A DNA stretch of 34,440 nt from JAADHG01 sp964418645 (GCA_964418645.1 CAYQME010000024.1:1-34440); one strand, 5' to 3'; shown: positions 7,864 through 16,313, numbered from the stretch's first letter. Made by a program: numbers and translations. Notes: generated from the letters alone by a model not told the origin.

Positions 7864-8544
7864 ATGAAACTTTTAGATAAACAAATTTGGCACTTGGTAG
7901 TCTTATTAATTTTACTAATTGGAGTGTGTTATTATATTAAATTAGACCATGCACTTTTAGAGGGAAGTCTTTGGAATATCGAAACTAAACAATGGCTAAT
8001 TTTTGCTATTTCAATACCTATTGTACATCAAGTCTATGTTTTAGTTTTTTGGCGACTAGAATTACATTATAAATTATTAAGTAAAACCTTTGGTAAAAAT
8101 GCTTTCAAAATATATGCTATTGGTTTTTTCATTCTATTTGTATCCCGCTTGATTTTTATAATCTTTTTAGCTGAGTCTAATAAAGAGACATTTCAAATCA
8201 ATCCTATTTTAAAATATACTATTATATCCATTATATCCTTATTTGCTTTGTATGCTTTTTATTCTGTAAAAGTATATTTTGGAATAGATAGAGCTGCTGG
8301 TTTAGATCATTTTGATTCAGAGATTAGAAAATTGCCATTTGTAAAAAAGGGTATTTTCAAATACACTAATAATGGAATGTATGTCTATGCTTTTTTAATT
8401 ATTTATGTGCCTTCATTTTTATATCAATCAAAGGCAGCTTTTATAGTGTCCGTATTTAGTCATCTGTATATTTGGGTTCACTATTATTGTACAGAATTGC
8501 CAGATATTAAAATAATATATAGAAATGTAGAAAGTAAAAATTAA
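7864..8544 (+). CDS. Integral membrane protein resembling PEMT/ICMT-type methyltransferases
   Basis: 226 residues with about five or six membrane helices (around 11-27, 46-62, 82-102, 120-140, 172-190 and 192-205). The C-terminal region has the layout of isoprenylcysteine/phosphatidylethanolamine methyltransferase-like proteins: VKVYFGIDRAAGLDHF, then FKYTNNGMYVYAFL, and finally WVHYYCTELPDIKIIY, where a His and acidic residues near the last helix form the S-adenosylmethionine pocket in the family. If correct, it methylates a lipid or a small membrane-associated substrate in the inner membrane. The match is by pattern and weaker than for soluble methyltransferases, so an uncharacterised membrane protein remains possible. 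It stands alone between the GNAT and Crp-type genes. Confidence 0.5.
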   Translation: MKLLDKQIWHLVVLLILLIGVCYYIKLDHALLEGSLWNIETKQWLIFAISIPIVHQVYVLVFWRLELHYKLLSKTFGKNAFKIYAIGFFILFVSRLIFIIFLAESNKETFQINPILKYTIISIISLFALYAFYSVKVYFGIDRAAGLDHFDSEIRKLPFVKKGIFKYTNNGMYVYAFLIIYVPSFLYQSKAAFIVSVFSHLYIWVHYYCTELPDIKIIYRNVESKN

Positions 8545-8581
8545 ATTCATAATTTAACCTTTCTTGTTTAATTTGTAATTA

Positions 8582-9175
8582 ATGATTGATATTAAAGCAC
8601 AAGCATTCATAAGTTTTATAAATAAATATATAACGCTTACCAAGAAAGAAGAAACCATTTTGCTTTCTAAAGTTACACATAGAAAGTATTTAAAAGGGCA
8701 ATATGTTGTACAACAAGGCGATCTATGTAAATATAGTGGCTTTGTGATTTCAGGATGCACAAGAACCTTTTACCTAAATGATGAAGGACAAGAACATATT
8801 GTAATGTTTTCAGCCGAAAATTGGTGGGCATCAGAGATTGGAAGTTTTGTCACACAAACACCATCCGATTATAATGTGCAATGTATTGAGGATACTGAAC
8901 TTATTCAATTGTCTTATAACGACCAAGAAGTGTTATTTAAAGAAATTCCAAAGCTTGAGCGTTTTTTCAGATTGATTTTAGAAAAAGCGTTTGTGGCTTC
9001 ACAGAAACGTATTGTGAGAAATTTTAGTTTAACTGCTAAAGAACAATATTTACAATTCAAAATAGATTATCCAGAATTGGAACAACGGATTCCTCAATAT
9101 ATGGTCGCTTCATATCTTGGGATTACTAAAGAGTTTTTAAGCAAAATTAAAAGCCAACTCGCTTCAGAGCAATAA
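8582..9175 (+). CDS. Crp/Fnr family transcriptional regulator
   Basis: 197 residues: a cyclic-nucleotide-binding-type beta barrel (about 25-125, with KGQYVVQQGDLCKYSGFVISG early on), a connecting helix, and a compact C-terminal helix-turn-helix whose recognition part is YMVASYLGITKEFLSKIKSQ. The pocket lacks the phosphate-binding Arg-x-Ser motif of cAMP receptors; instead there is FSAENWWASEIGSF, as in many flavobacterial relatives that probably do not bind cAMP. No Fnr-type cysteine cluster is seen. The gene sits directly upstream of the deo operon on the same strand, with a perfect inverted repeat between them, so it is a possible regulator of that operon. That link is inference. Confidence 0.85.
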   Translation: MIDIKAQAFISFINKYITLTKKEETILLSKVTHRKYLKGQYVVQQGDLCKYSGFVISGCTRTFYLNDEGQEHIVMFSAENWWASEIGSFVTQTPSDYNVQCIEDTELIQLSYNDQEVLFKEIPKLERFFRLILEKAFVASQKRIVRNFSLTAKEQYLQFKIDYPELEQRIPQYMVASYLGITKEFLSKIKSQLASEQ

Positions 9176-9239
9176 ATATTAATCTAGTTTAACATTTTTG
9201 CATAATCTACTTCATTTTATTTTTAATTAAAGTTAAAGA

Positions 9240-9266
9240 TATTTGCATTATGCTTGAATGCAAATA
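9240..9266. promoter_or_regulatory. Perfect 10-base inverted repeat upstream of the deo operon (candidate operator)
   Basis: TATTTGCATT (9240-9249) and AATGCAAATA (9257-9266) are exact reverse complements separated by seven bases. The site is 49 bases before the pyrimidine-nucleoside phosphorylase ATG and 65 bases after the Crp-type regulator gene. Size and symmetry fit a dimeric regulator; the left arm includes TATTTG, close to a -7 promoter motif. It is not followed by a T run, so a terminator for the regulator gene is less likely. Confidence 0.45.
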
Positions 9267-9314
9267 GTAATTCAAAATTAAATTAATATATTTATAAATT
9301 ACGCCGAACATATT

Positions 9315-10613
9315 ATGATAGAACTAATAATAAAAAAAAGAAACGGTCAAGCATTAAGTAAAGATGAATATCAAACCATTATTGACGGTTTTGTTTCTGG
9401 CAATATTCCCGATTATCAGATTTCAGCTTTCATGATGGCGGTATTTTTTGAAGGAATGAATGGGACAGAAACTGCTAATCTTACTGATATAATGATGCGT
9501 TCTGGAGAACTTATTGACCTTTCAGAAATTGAAGGTATAAAAGTAGATAAGCATAGTACAGGAGGTGTTGGTGACAAAACGACTTTAGTGTTGGCGCCAT
9601 TGGTTGCTGCTGCTGGAGTTCCTGTTGCTAAAATGTCTGGACGTGGTCTTGGTCATACAGGAGGAACTTTAGATAAACTGGAATCTATCAAAGGTTTATC
9701 AGTAGATATGACTAGAGAAGAGTTTATAGATAAAATTAAGGCACATAACATTGCTGTTTGTGGTCAGAATGCAAATTTGGTTCCAGCAGATAAGAAATTA
9801 TATGCCTTAAGAGATGTTACTGGTACAGTAGATAATATGTCATTAATTTCATCAAGTATCATGAGCAAAAAGCTCGCTTGTGGTGCTGATGCTATTGTAA
9901 TTGATATTAAAGTAGGTCATGGCGCTTTTATGAAAACGCTAAAAGATGCTGAAGAATTAGCGCAAACCATGATTGGTATTGGCTCTAAAATGAACAGAAA
10001 AGTTATAGCTGTAATTACTTCTATGAACGAACCGCTTGGACAAACTATAGGCAATGCTTTAGAAGTTAAAGAAGCAATAGAGACACTTAATGGTAATGGT
10101 CCAGATGATTTGACAGAGCTTTGTTTAGAATTGGGAAGCCATATGTTGGTGTTAGGAGAAGTAGCGAAAACTCAAGATGAAGCTGTTGAAATATTAAAAC
10201 AATTAATCAATTCTGGCGCTGCTTTCTATAAATTCAAAGAACTTGTTGCTGCTCAAGGAGGTGATATAAATGTAATTGACCAAACTGATTTATTACCAAA
10301 TGCAAAGTTTTCTTATGCTTATAAAAGCAAAGAAGCGGGTTATATAAACGATTTAAATGCTTTAGATATAGGTTTGGCTTCCGTAAAATTGGGAGCTGGA
10401 AGAGATACAAAAGATAGCGCTCTTGATTATGGGGCTGGAATTATCTTAAAAAAGAAAATTGGTGATTATGTGAATAAAGATGAGGTTTTAGCTATGCTTT
10501 ATTCTAATAATGATACTACCTTTACAACTGCTACAGAGTTTATGAATTTGGCTTACAAAATGAGTCAAGAGAAGCCTCTTGAAAAACCATTGATTTTAAA
10601 AACAGTGATGTAA
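9315..10613 (+). CDS. pdp: Pyrimidine-nucleoside (thymidine) phosphorylase
   Basis: 432 residues, the length of bacterial pyrimidine-nucleoside phosphorylase. It splits thymidine, deoxyuridine or uridine with phosphate into the base and (deoxy)ribose-1-phosphate. The family signature is present: KHSTGGVGDKT (79-89, phosphate and potassium region) and SGRGLGHTGGTLDKLE (108-123). Pyrimidine-contacting Arg166, Ser181 and Lys185 match the Arg/Ser/Lys trio known in the family. Length and sequence favour the Pdp (broad-specificity) branch over strict DeoA, but specificity is not certain from sequence. It is the first gene of a deoxynucleoside breakdown operon, and an inverted repeat upstream may control it. 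Confidence 0.9.
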   Translation: MIELIIKKRNGQALSKDEYQTIIDGFVSGNIPDYQISAFMMAVFFEGMNGTETANLTDIMMRSGELIDLSEIEGIKVDKHSTGGVGDKTTLVLAPLVAAAGVPVAKMSGRGLGHTGGTLDKLESIKGLSVDMTREEFIDKIKAHNIAVCGQNANLVPADKKLYALRDVTGTVDNMSLISSSIMSKKLACGADAIVIDIKVGHGAFMKTLKDAEELAQTMIGIGSKMNRKVIAVITSMNEPLGQTIGNALEVKEAIETLNGNGPDDLTELCLELGSHMLVLGEVAKTQDEAVEILKQLINSGAAFYKFKELVAAQGGDINVIDQTDLLPNAKFSYAYKSKEAGYINDLNALDIGLASVKLGAGRDTKDSALDYGAGIILKKKIGDYVNKDEVLAMLYSNNDTTFTTATEFMNLAYKMSQEKPLEKPLILKTVM

Positions 10614-10679
10614 GCGTTTTTTAGGTTTGATATTATAGGGCCTAAATAATAAATATAAAATTGAATAATAAAGACAAAA

Positions 10680-11672
10680 ATGAAAGTGAATACTATGAAG
10701 TCAAATAATAATTCCATCGAACAGTTGTTGCGTAATAATGGAATCCCTTTTGATGCTAGTCTTTTTGAAGAAATTAATATCAATAGAAGTGCAGTAGAAC
10801 GAAGAGCTTCTACATTAAGCGGACGTAGATCTGTTAAAAAGCAATGGCAAGCTGCTTGGTTGCTAAAAGCAATAAGTTGTATTGATTTAACCACTTTGTC
10901 AGGAGACGATACGCCAAGTAATGTGCAACGATTGTGCGCTAAAGCAAAATCGCCAGTACGTTTAGATGTATTAGAAGCCATGGGAATGCAAGACGAAAAC
11001 ATTCAAGTAGGAGCCGTTTGTGTATATCATAATTTTATTAGTGAAGCTGTAAAAGGATTGCAAGGAAGTTTTATTCCAGTTGCTGCTGTTTCAACAGGAT
11101 TTCCTGCTGGGAATATTCCACTTAAAGAACGTATCAATCAAATAGAAATTTCTGTTGCTGCTGGCGCTAAAGAAATAGATATTGTAGTGAGCAGGGATTT
11201 AATAATTCAGTCTGATTGGAAGACTCTTTACAAAGAAGTAGCCGCTTGTAGAAAAGCTTGTGGTGAAGCTCATATGAAAACTATTTTAGCAACAGGAGAA
11301 ATTCCAACCTATACCAAAGTAGCTAAAGCTAGTTGGGTGAGTATGATGGCAGGAACCGATTTTATAAAAACAAGTACAGGAAAAGAGCCCGTAAATGCAA
11401 CACTTCCTGTAAGTCTTGTAATGATTAGAATGATTAGAGAGTATTATGAATTAACAGGTTACAAAGTTGGGTTTAAACCTGCTGGTGGCATTAGTAAAGC
11501 AAAACAAGCAGTTAACTGGTTGGTGTTAATAAAAGAAGAACTTGGTAACGATTGGCTAACTCCAGATTTATTTCGTTTTGGAGCAAGTAGTTTATTAGGA
11601 GATATAGAGCGTCAGTTAGAGCATTTTGTTACAGGGCGTTATTCAGCAGCATTTAGACATCCAATGGCATAA
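10680..11672 (+). CDS. deoC: Deoxyribose-phosphate aldolase (DERA), long form
   Basis: 330 residues. It cleaves 2-deoxyribose-5-phosphate to glyceraldehyde-3-phosphate and acetaldehyde through a Schiff base. The TIM-barrel active site is intact: Asp167 (AKEIDIVV), Schiff-base Lys230 (DFIKTSTGK) and Lys266 (GFKPAGGI). The protein is about 70 residues longer than the E. coli enzyme, with an N-terminal helical extension up to about residue 65, and so resembles the longer animal-type DERA. A second in-frame ATG at 10695 could be used instead and would remove five residues. It follows the nucleoside phosphorylase by 66 bases and is 11 bases before the aldehyde dehydrogenase, whose likely substrate is the acetaldehyde made here. 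Confidence 0.95.
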   Translation: MKVNTMKSNNNSIEQLLRNNGIPFDASLFEEININRSAVERRASTLSGRRSVKKQWQAAWLLKAISCIDLTTLSGDDTPSNVQRLCAKAKSPVRLDVLEAMGMQDENIQVGAVCVYHNFISEAVKGLQGSFIPVAAVSTGFPAGNIPLKERINQIEISVAAGAKEIDIVVSRDLIIQSDWKTLYKEVAACRKACGEAHMKTILATGEIPTYTKVAKASWVSMMAGTDFIKTSTGKEPVNATLPVSLVMIRMIREYYELTGYKVGFKPAGGISKAKQAVNWLVLIKEELGNDWLTPDLFRFGASSLLGDIERQLEHFVTGRYSAAFRHPMA

Positions 11673-11683
11673 AAAGTAAGAGT

Positions 11684-14071
11684 ATGAAGATTAAAGAAAT
11701 ATACGAAACAATGAGTTATGGTCCTGCACCAGAAAGTGCAGATGAAGCCATTCAATTTCTAGACAATCATAAAAGAACATTCAATCTATTCATAAATGGA
11801 AAATGGGTTGCACCTTCTTCAAAAGAGTATTTTGACAGTATTAACCCGTCAACTAAAGAAAAATTAGCACAAATATCTGAAGCTAATGATGCGGATGTTA
11901 ATAAGGCTGTTGCAGCAGCTAAAAAAGCATTACCAGAATGGGTTAACATTGGTGCACATCAACGTGCGCGATATTTATATGCAATCGCTAGACAAATACA
12001 AAAACATTCGCGTTTATTTGCTGTTTTAGAATCGTTAGATAATGGAAAACCTATTCGTGAAACTAGAGATATTGATATTCCAATAGTAGCAAGACATTTT
12101 TATCATCATGTAGGTTGGGCACAATTAAAAGATACTGAATTAAAAGATTATAAAGAACTAGGTGTTATAGGACAGATTATTCCTTGGAATTTTCCTTTAA
12201 TGATGCTTGCCTGGAAGATTGCTCCAGCCATAGCTATGGGAAATACAGTTGTTTTAAAACCAGCGGAATCTACTTCATTAACAGCATTACTTTTTGCTGA
12301 GATTTGTCAACAAATTGGTTTGCCAAATGGAGTTGTAAATATTATTACTGGACACGGAAAAACAGGAGCAACACTGGTAGAACATAAAGATGTGAATAAA
12401 ATTGCATTTACAGGTTCTACCGAAGTCGGCAAAATTATACGACGTGCAACTGCCGGAACAGGAAAAAAACTCTCATTGGAGCTAGGTGGAAAATCACCTT
12501 TTATCGTATTTGAAGATGCCGATTTAGATAGTGTAGTCGAAGGTATTGTAGATGCAATTTGGTTTAATCAAGGTCAAGTATGTTGTGCAGGTTCTAGATT
12601 GTTGGTTCAAGAAAGTATAGCCGAAAAGCTATACAAAAAGATAAGAAACAGAATGGAGAATTTACGAATCGGCAATGCGCTTGATAAAAGTATAGATATT
12701 GGTGCTATCGTAGATAAAAGTCAACTTAAAGTAATTATAGATTTAGTACAACTTGGTGTAGATGAAGGAAGTACGCTTTGTCAACCTTCTTGGGCTTGTC
12801 CAAAGGATGGTTATTTTTATCCACCAACAATGTTTACTGATGTTTCGCCTTCAGCAACGATTGCTCAAGAAGAAATTTTTGGACCTGTATTAGTTGCTAT
12901 GAGTTTTAGAACACATAAAGAAGCTGTTAAATTGGCTAATAATACAAGATATGGATTGGCATGTAGTGTTTGGACTGAAAATATTAATCTTGCTTTAGAT
13001 ATTGCACCTCAAATAAAAGCTGGAGTTGCTTGGATTAATTGTACTAATGTATTTGATGCAGCCGCTGGTTTTGGAGGATATCGCGAATCAGGATTTGGTA
13101 GAGAAGGAGGAAAAGAAGGGCTTATGGAATATGTGAAACCTAAAATTGAAGACTCTTTTTCAGATAATCCAATTGTGAAACCTATTAAAAAAGCCGATTT
13201 AAAATCTAACGGTATGCACTTACCTGAAATAGATAGAACCACCAAAATGTATATTGGTGGCAGACAAGCACGACCAGATGGTGGTTATAGTATGGTTATA
13301 AATAGTGCCAAAGGGAGGTATGTTGGAGAAGTTTCAAAGGGAAACCGAAAAGATATTAGAAATGCTGTAGAAGCTGCTCATGCCAATAATAAATGGGAAA
13401 GTATGACTGGGCATTCTAGAGCGCAAGTGTTGTATTATTTAGCTGAAAATCTAAATATAAGAAAGGATGAATTTGCCAATAGACTTGTACAGATGACCAA
13501 TCAAAGTCATTCGGATGCAGTACAAGAAATCGATTTATCTATCGAGAGAATTTACACTTATGCAGCTTTAGCCGATAAGTACGATGGGCATGTACATCAC
13601 ACAATTCATCGCAATGTAACTTTGGCAATGCCAGAATCCATAGGTGTTATGGGTGTTATTTGTCCTGATGAATCGCCATTGCTAGGGTTTATTTCTACTG
13701 TAATTCCAGCCATTACAATGGGAAATAATGTAATTGTTATACCTTCTGAAAAGTCACCTTTCTCAGCCACCGATTTTTATCAAATTTTAGAAACGTCTGA
13801 TGTACCTGCAGGAACAGTTAATATTGTCACTGGTGGTAAAGATGAGCTAGCACAAGTGTTAGCCAAACATGATGATGTTGATGGTATTTGGTATTTTGGT
13901 ACTAAAAAGGGATGTAAGGATATGGAATTTTTATCAGCCGATAATATGAAACGTACTTGGGTAAACTATGGAAAGTATAGAAATTGGTCAGATAAAACTC
14001 AAGGAGAAGGGCAAATTTTTCTAAGACATGCTAGCCAGATTAAAAATATTTGGATTCCTTATGGCGCTTAA
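11684..14071 (+). CDS. Two-domain aldehyde dehydrogenase, ALDH16 type
   Basis: 795 residues holding two aldehyde dehydrogenase units. The first (about 30-500) is complete: PWNF with Asn169, NAD-binding GSTEVG from Gly244, general base Glu266 (LELGGK) and catalytic Cys300 (NQGQVCCAG). The second (about 525-795) repeats the NAD-fold part, for example VNIVTGGKDELAQVL against VNIITGHGKTGATLV, but has no catalytic Cys and a shortened catalytic region. This matches the ALDH16 family: about 800 residues, with an inactive C-terminal unit used for structure and dimerisation. Unlike the mammalian member, the active-site Cys is kept, so the enzyme should work. Its place directly after deoC suggests it oxidises acetaldehyde to acetate. 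Confidence 0.85.
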   Translation: MKIKEIYETMSYGPAPESADEAIQFLDNHKRTFNLFINGKWVAPSSKEYFDSINPSTKEKLAQISEANDADVNKAVAAAKKALPEWVNIGAHQRARYLYAIARQIQKHSRLFAVLESLDNGKPIRETRDIDIPIVARHFYHHVGWAQLKDTELKDYKELGVIGQIIPWNFPLMMLAWKIAPAIAMGNTVVLKPAESTSLTALLFAEICQQIGLPNGVVNIITGHGKTGATLVEHKDVNKIAFTGSTEVGKIIRRATAGTGKKLSLELGGKSPFIVFEDADLDSVVEGIVDAIWFNQGQVCCAGSRLLVQESIAEKLYKKIRNRMENLRIGNALDKSIDIGAIVDKSQLKVIIDLVQLGVDEGSTLCQPSWACPKDGYFYPPTMFTDVSPSATIAQEEIFGPVLVAMSFRTHKEAVKLANNTRYGLACSVWTENINLALDIAPQIKAGVAWINCTNVFDAAAGFGGYRESGFGREGGKEGLMEYVKPKIEDSFSDNPIVKPIKKADLKSNGMHLPEIDRTTKMYIGGRQARPDGGYSMVINSAKGRYVGEVSKGNRKDIRNAVEAAHANNKWESMTGHSRAQVLYYLAENLNIRKDEFANRLVQMTNQSHSDAVQEIDLSIERIYTYAALADKYDGHVHHTIHRNVTLAMPESIGVMGVICPDESPLLGFISTVIPAITMGNNVIVIPSEKSPFSATDFYQILETSDVPAGTVNIVTGGKDELAQVLAKHDDVDGIWYFGTKKGCKDMEFLSADNMKRTWVNYGKYRNWSDKTQGEGQIFLRHASQIKNIWIPYGA

Positions 14072-14112
14072 TTTATAGTTAATAATTTTCATTCCATTTA
14101 AAAAGTATATAT

Positions 14113-14814
14113 ATGAGTAGTTTACATTTAGAAGCTAAAGTTGAAGATATTGCAGAAACAGTATTATTACCTGGAGATCCATTACGAGCAAAACACGTTG
14201 CAGAGACCATGCTTGATGACGCGGCTTGTTATAATAATGTTAGAGGAATGTTAGGTTTTACGGGGTATTACAATGGCAATAGAGTTTCCATCCAAGGCAC
14301 TGGAATGGGCATGGGAAGTACTTCCATTTATGTAAACGAACTTATAAACACCTATAAAGTAAAAAACCTAATTAGAGTAGGTACTTGTGGAAGTATTCAA
14401 GAGAATATAAATTTAGGACAAGTGTTGTTGGCCATGAGTGCTTCAGGCGATTCTGATGCTAATAGATTATATTTTAATGGTATGCATTATGCAGCTACAG
14501 CTGATTTTGATTTATTGATGAAAGCTTATCAGGTTGCAGAACGGCTAAATATTAAAACCTATAAAGGCTCAGTTTTTAGCACTAATACGTTTTATGATGA
14601 TAAACCTAATCGCTGGGAAATATGGCAAAAACATGGCATCCTAGGTGTTGAAATGGAAACACAAATATTATTCACCTTAGCCAAACGTTTTGGAGTTAAA
14701 GCACTTTCTGTGCTTACTGTAAGCGACAATATTATTACAGGCGAAGCTACAAGCACAAAGGAACGTGAACAATCATTTAATGATATGATGAGAATTGCTT
14801 TAGAATTGGCATAA
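14113..14814 (+). CDS. deoD: Purine nucleoside phosphorylase, DeoD (hexameric) type
   Basis: 233 residues, close to E. coli DeoD. It phosphorolyses purine (deoxy)nucleosides such as deoxyadenosine and deoxyguanosine. The phosphate site is visible: Gly21 in LPGDPLRA, Arg25, Arg44 (NVRG) and Arg89 in RVGTCGS. The ribose and base site includes GVEMET (Glu180-Met181-Glu182), and the general acid is Asp205 in VSDNI. The alanines that usually follow VEME are TQ here, a mild deviation. It is the fourth gene of the operon, 41 bases after the aldehyde dehydrogenase. With the pyrimidine enzyme at 9315 it covers both nucleoside classes. Confidence 0.95.
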   Translation: MSSLHLEAKVEDIAETVLLPGDPLRAKHVAETMLDDAACYNNVRGMLGFTGYYNGNRVSIQGTGMGMGSTSIYVNELINTYKVKNLIRVGTCGSIQENINLGQVLLAMSASGDSDANRLYFNGMHYAATADFDLLMKAYQVAERLNIKTYKGSVFSTNTFYDDKPNRWEIWQKHGILGVEMETQILFTLAKRFGVKALSVLTVSDNIITGEATSTKEREQSFNDMMRIALELA

Positions 14815-14840
14815 TTCTTTCATAAATAAATTTCCAATAC

Positions 14841-15293
14841 ATGGGTTATAATATAGTGCTTATAGAACCTGAAATCCCAATGAATTCAGGTAATATTGGA
14901 CGTTTAAGTTTGGCAACAGGAGCAACACTACATTTGGTAAAGCCCTTTGGTTTTAAAATAGATGATACAAGATTGAAGCGTGCGGGACTTGATTATTGGA
15001 AACACATATCACTTCATATTTACGAAAGCGTTGAAGATTTTTACGCAAAGCATCAAGGTAAAAACATAGTCTATTTTTCCAGCCATGGAACGCAAGATTA
15101 TTGGTCTGTCGATTATAAGGATGATATGTTTTTAGTTTTCGGAAAAGAATCCGTTGGTTTATCAAGGGAAATTACAGATGCTAATTCCGATAAATTATAC
15201 AAAATTCCAATTTTTAGTAATAAAGTCCGCAGTTTAAATCTTGCCAATGCTGTTAGTGTTGTTGTATATGAAGGCTTGAGGTGTATTAGATAA
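14841..15293 (+). CDS. trmL: tRNA (cytidine/uridine-34-2'-O)-methyltransferase TrmL
   Basis: 150 residues, the size of the minimal SPOUT-fold methyltransferase TrmL, which methylates the 2'-OH of the wobble nucleotide in certain leucine tRNAs. Motifs are in order: the N-terminal IVLIEPEIPMNSGNIGRLSL with the conserved PxNxGNIGR, LVKPFGF, then the knotted SAM-binding region MFLVFGKESVGLSREI and VRSLNLANAVSVVVYEGLR. The start ATG at 14841 gives a full N-terminus. It lies 26 bases after deoD and reads as the next gene of the same transcript, though its role in translation has no evident link with nucleoside breakdown. Confidence 0.9.
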   Translation: MGYNIVLIEPEIPMNSGNIGRLSLATGATLHLVKPFGFKIDDTRLKRAGLDYWKHISLHIYESVEDFYAKHQGKNIVYFSSHGTQDYWSVDYKDDMFLVFGKESVGLSREITDANSDKLYKIPIFSNKVRSLNLANAVSVVVYEGLRCIR

Positions 15294-15304
15294 TTTCAAA
15301 TAGT

Positions 15305-15312
15305 TATTTTTG
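15305..15312 (+). promoter_or_regulatory. -7 promoter element just before the FxHxxH protein start
   Basis: TATTTTTG is a perfect TAnnTTTG, four bases before the ATG at 15317. It could start a separate, leaderless transcript for the two genes that follow, but no -33 TTG lies at the usual distance. Confidence 0.35.
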
Positions 15313-15316
15313 TACT

Positions 15317-15730
15317 ATGCAAAATCATTACCTATTAAACGATGATGCCTTTGAAACTCAATTTGAAAACTGTAGTTTAAATCCAAAACTATTCAGTCAT
15401 GTAGCACATCTTAGGTTGGCTTGGATTCATATTAAAAAGTATGGTGTAGAAATGGCTATAATGAATATAGACAACCAATTACTAAAGTTTATAGAGTCTT
15501 TAGATGCTAGAGATAAATATAATAAAACAGTAACGGTTGCTGCTGTTAATACGGTATATCATTTCATGTTGAAATCTAATGCTGATAATTTTAAAAGTTT
15601 TATTTTAGAGTTTCCGCGCTTAAATAAGAATTTTAAAGCTTTGCTAAATTGTCATTATAGTATGGATTTATTTAATTATGAAGCAGCTAAAAAACAATAC
15701 ATTGAACCTGATGTATTACCATACGATTAA
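15317..15730 (+). CDS. Small conserved helical protein with FSHxAHLRLAW motif, function unknown
   Basis: 137 residues, predicted all-helical, no signal peptide or membrane segment. The most distinctive part is LFSHVAHLRLAWIHIKKYG (about 25-43), where His28 and His31 lie three residues apart next to a hydrophobic helix. Further on there is DKYNKTVTVAAVNTVYHFM. I recall this 'F-x-H-x-x-H-L-R-L-A-W ... Y-x-x-T-x-T' layout from unannotated bacterial proteins of similar length; it suggests a metal- or ligand-binding helical bundle but no activity is known. It lies 23 bases after trmL and 9 bases before the next gene. Confidence 0.7.
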   Translation: MQNHYLLNDDAFETQFENCSLNPKLFSHVAHLRLAWIHIKKYGVEMAIMNIDNQLLKFIESLDARDKYNKTVTVAAVNTVYHFMLKSNADNFKSFILEFPRLNKNFKALLNCHYSMDLFNYEAAKKQYIEPDVLPYD

Positions 15731-15739
15731 GGAAAGTAT

Positions 15740-16210
15740 ATGAAAACAGCAACAGTAAAGGAACTCAAAGAAGAACTTAGTCATTTGTCCCAATCAGAAT
15801 TGGTAGAATTCTGTTTGAGTTTGTCGAGATTTAAAAAAGAAAACAAAGAATTACTCACTTATCTTTTATATGAAGCCTCTAATGAAACAGGTTATATTGA
15901 AGGCATAAAAGCAGAAATTACTTTTCAGTTTACCGAGATAAATACCGATAGTTATTATTACATTAAAAAAAGTGTTCGAAAAATTTTGCGTCGTGTAAAA
16001 ACCTATATTCGATATTCTAAAATAAAAGAAACCGAAGTAGAATTACTCCTTTATTTTTGTTCAGAGCTTAAAAAAATGCGACCTTCAATTACGCACAATG
16101 TAACGCTTACTAATCTGTATAATAGACAAATAACATTAGCTAAGAAAACAATTACTACAATGCATGAAGATTTACAGTATGATTATAATTTCATGTTAGA
16201 GGAATTGTAA
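15740..16210 (+). CDS. Conserved hypothetical charged helical protein
   Basis: 156 residues, no signal peptide, no membrane helix. The N-terminal part is a Lys/Glu-rich helix (KELKEELSHLSQSELVEFCL); a basic middle segment around 73-92 (YYIKKSVRKILRRVKTYIRY) could contact nucleic acid or another protein; the end is acidic and helical. I do not recognise a named family. The spacing of nine bases from the FSHxAHLRLAW protein, with the same strand and no terminator between, suggests the two act together or at least share a message. Interaction with RNA through the basic segment is only a guess. Confidence 0.65.
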   Translation: MKTATVKELKEELSHLSQSELVEFCLSLSRFKKENKELLTYLLYEASNETGYIEGIKAEITFQFTEINTDSYYYIKKSVRKILRRVKTYIRYSKIKETEVELLLYFCSELKKMRPSITHNVTLTNLYNRQITLAKKTITTMHEDLQYDYNFMLEEL

Positions 16211-16313
16211 ACAAACTTCAATCTTACGTATTATCTGCACTTAATTAATGTTAAAGACTTCCTAAATTCTTAGCTTATTACATGCATAGTATTACATTTA
16301 TAATCTAAATTGT

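Noticed and set aside
10620..10646. TTTAGG/CCTAAA inverted repeat between pdp and deoC
   Set aside because: Only six base pairs with a 15-base loop, in the middle of an operon; too weak to call.
11684..14071. The double ALDH as a false fusion or frameshift of two genes
   Set aside because: One uninterrupted frame, and the truncated second unit without a catalytic Cys is the known ALDH16 layout.
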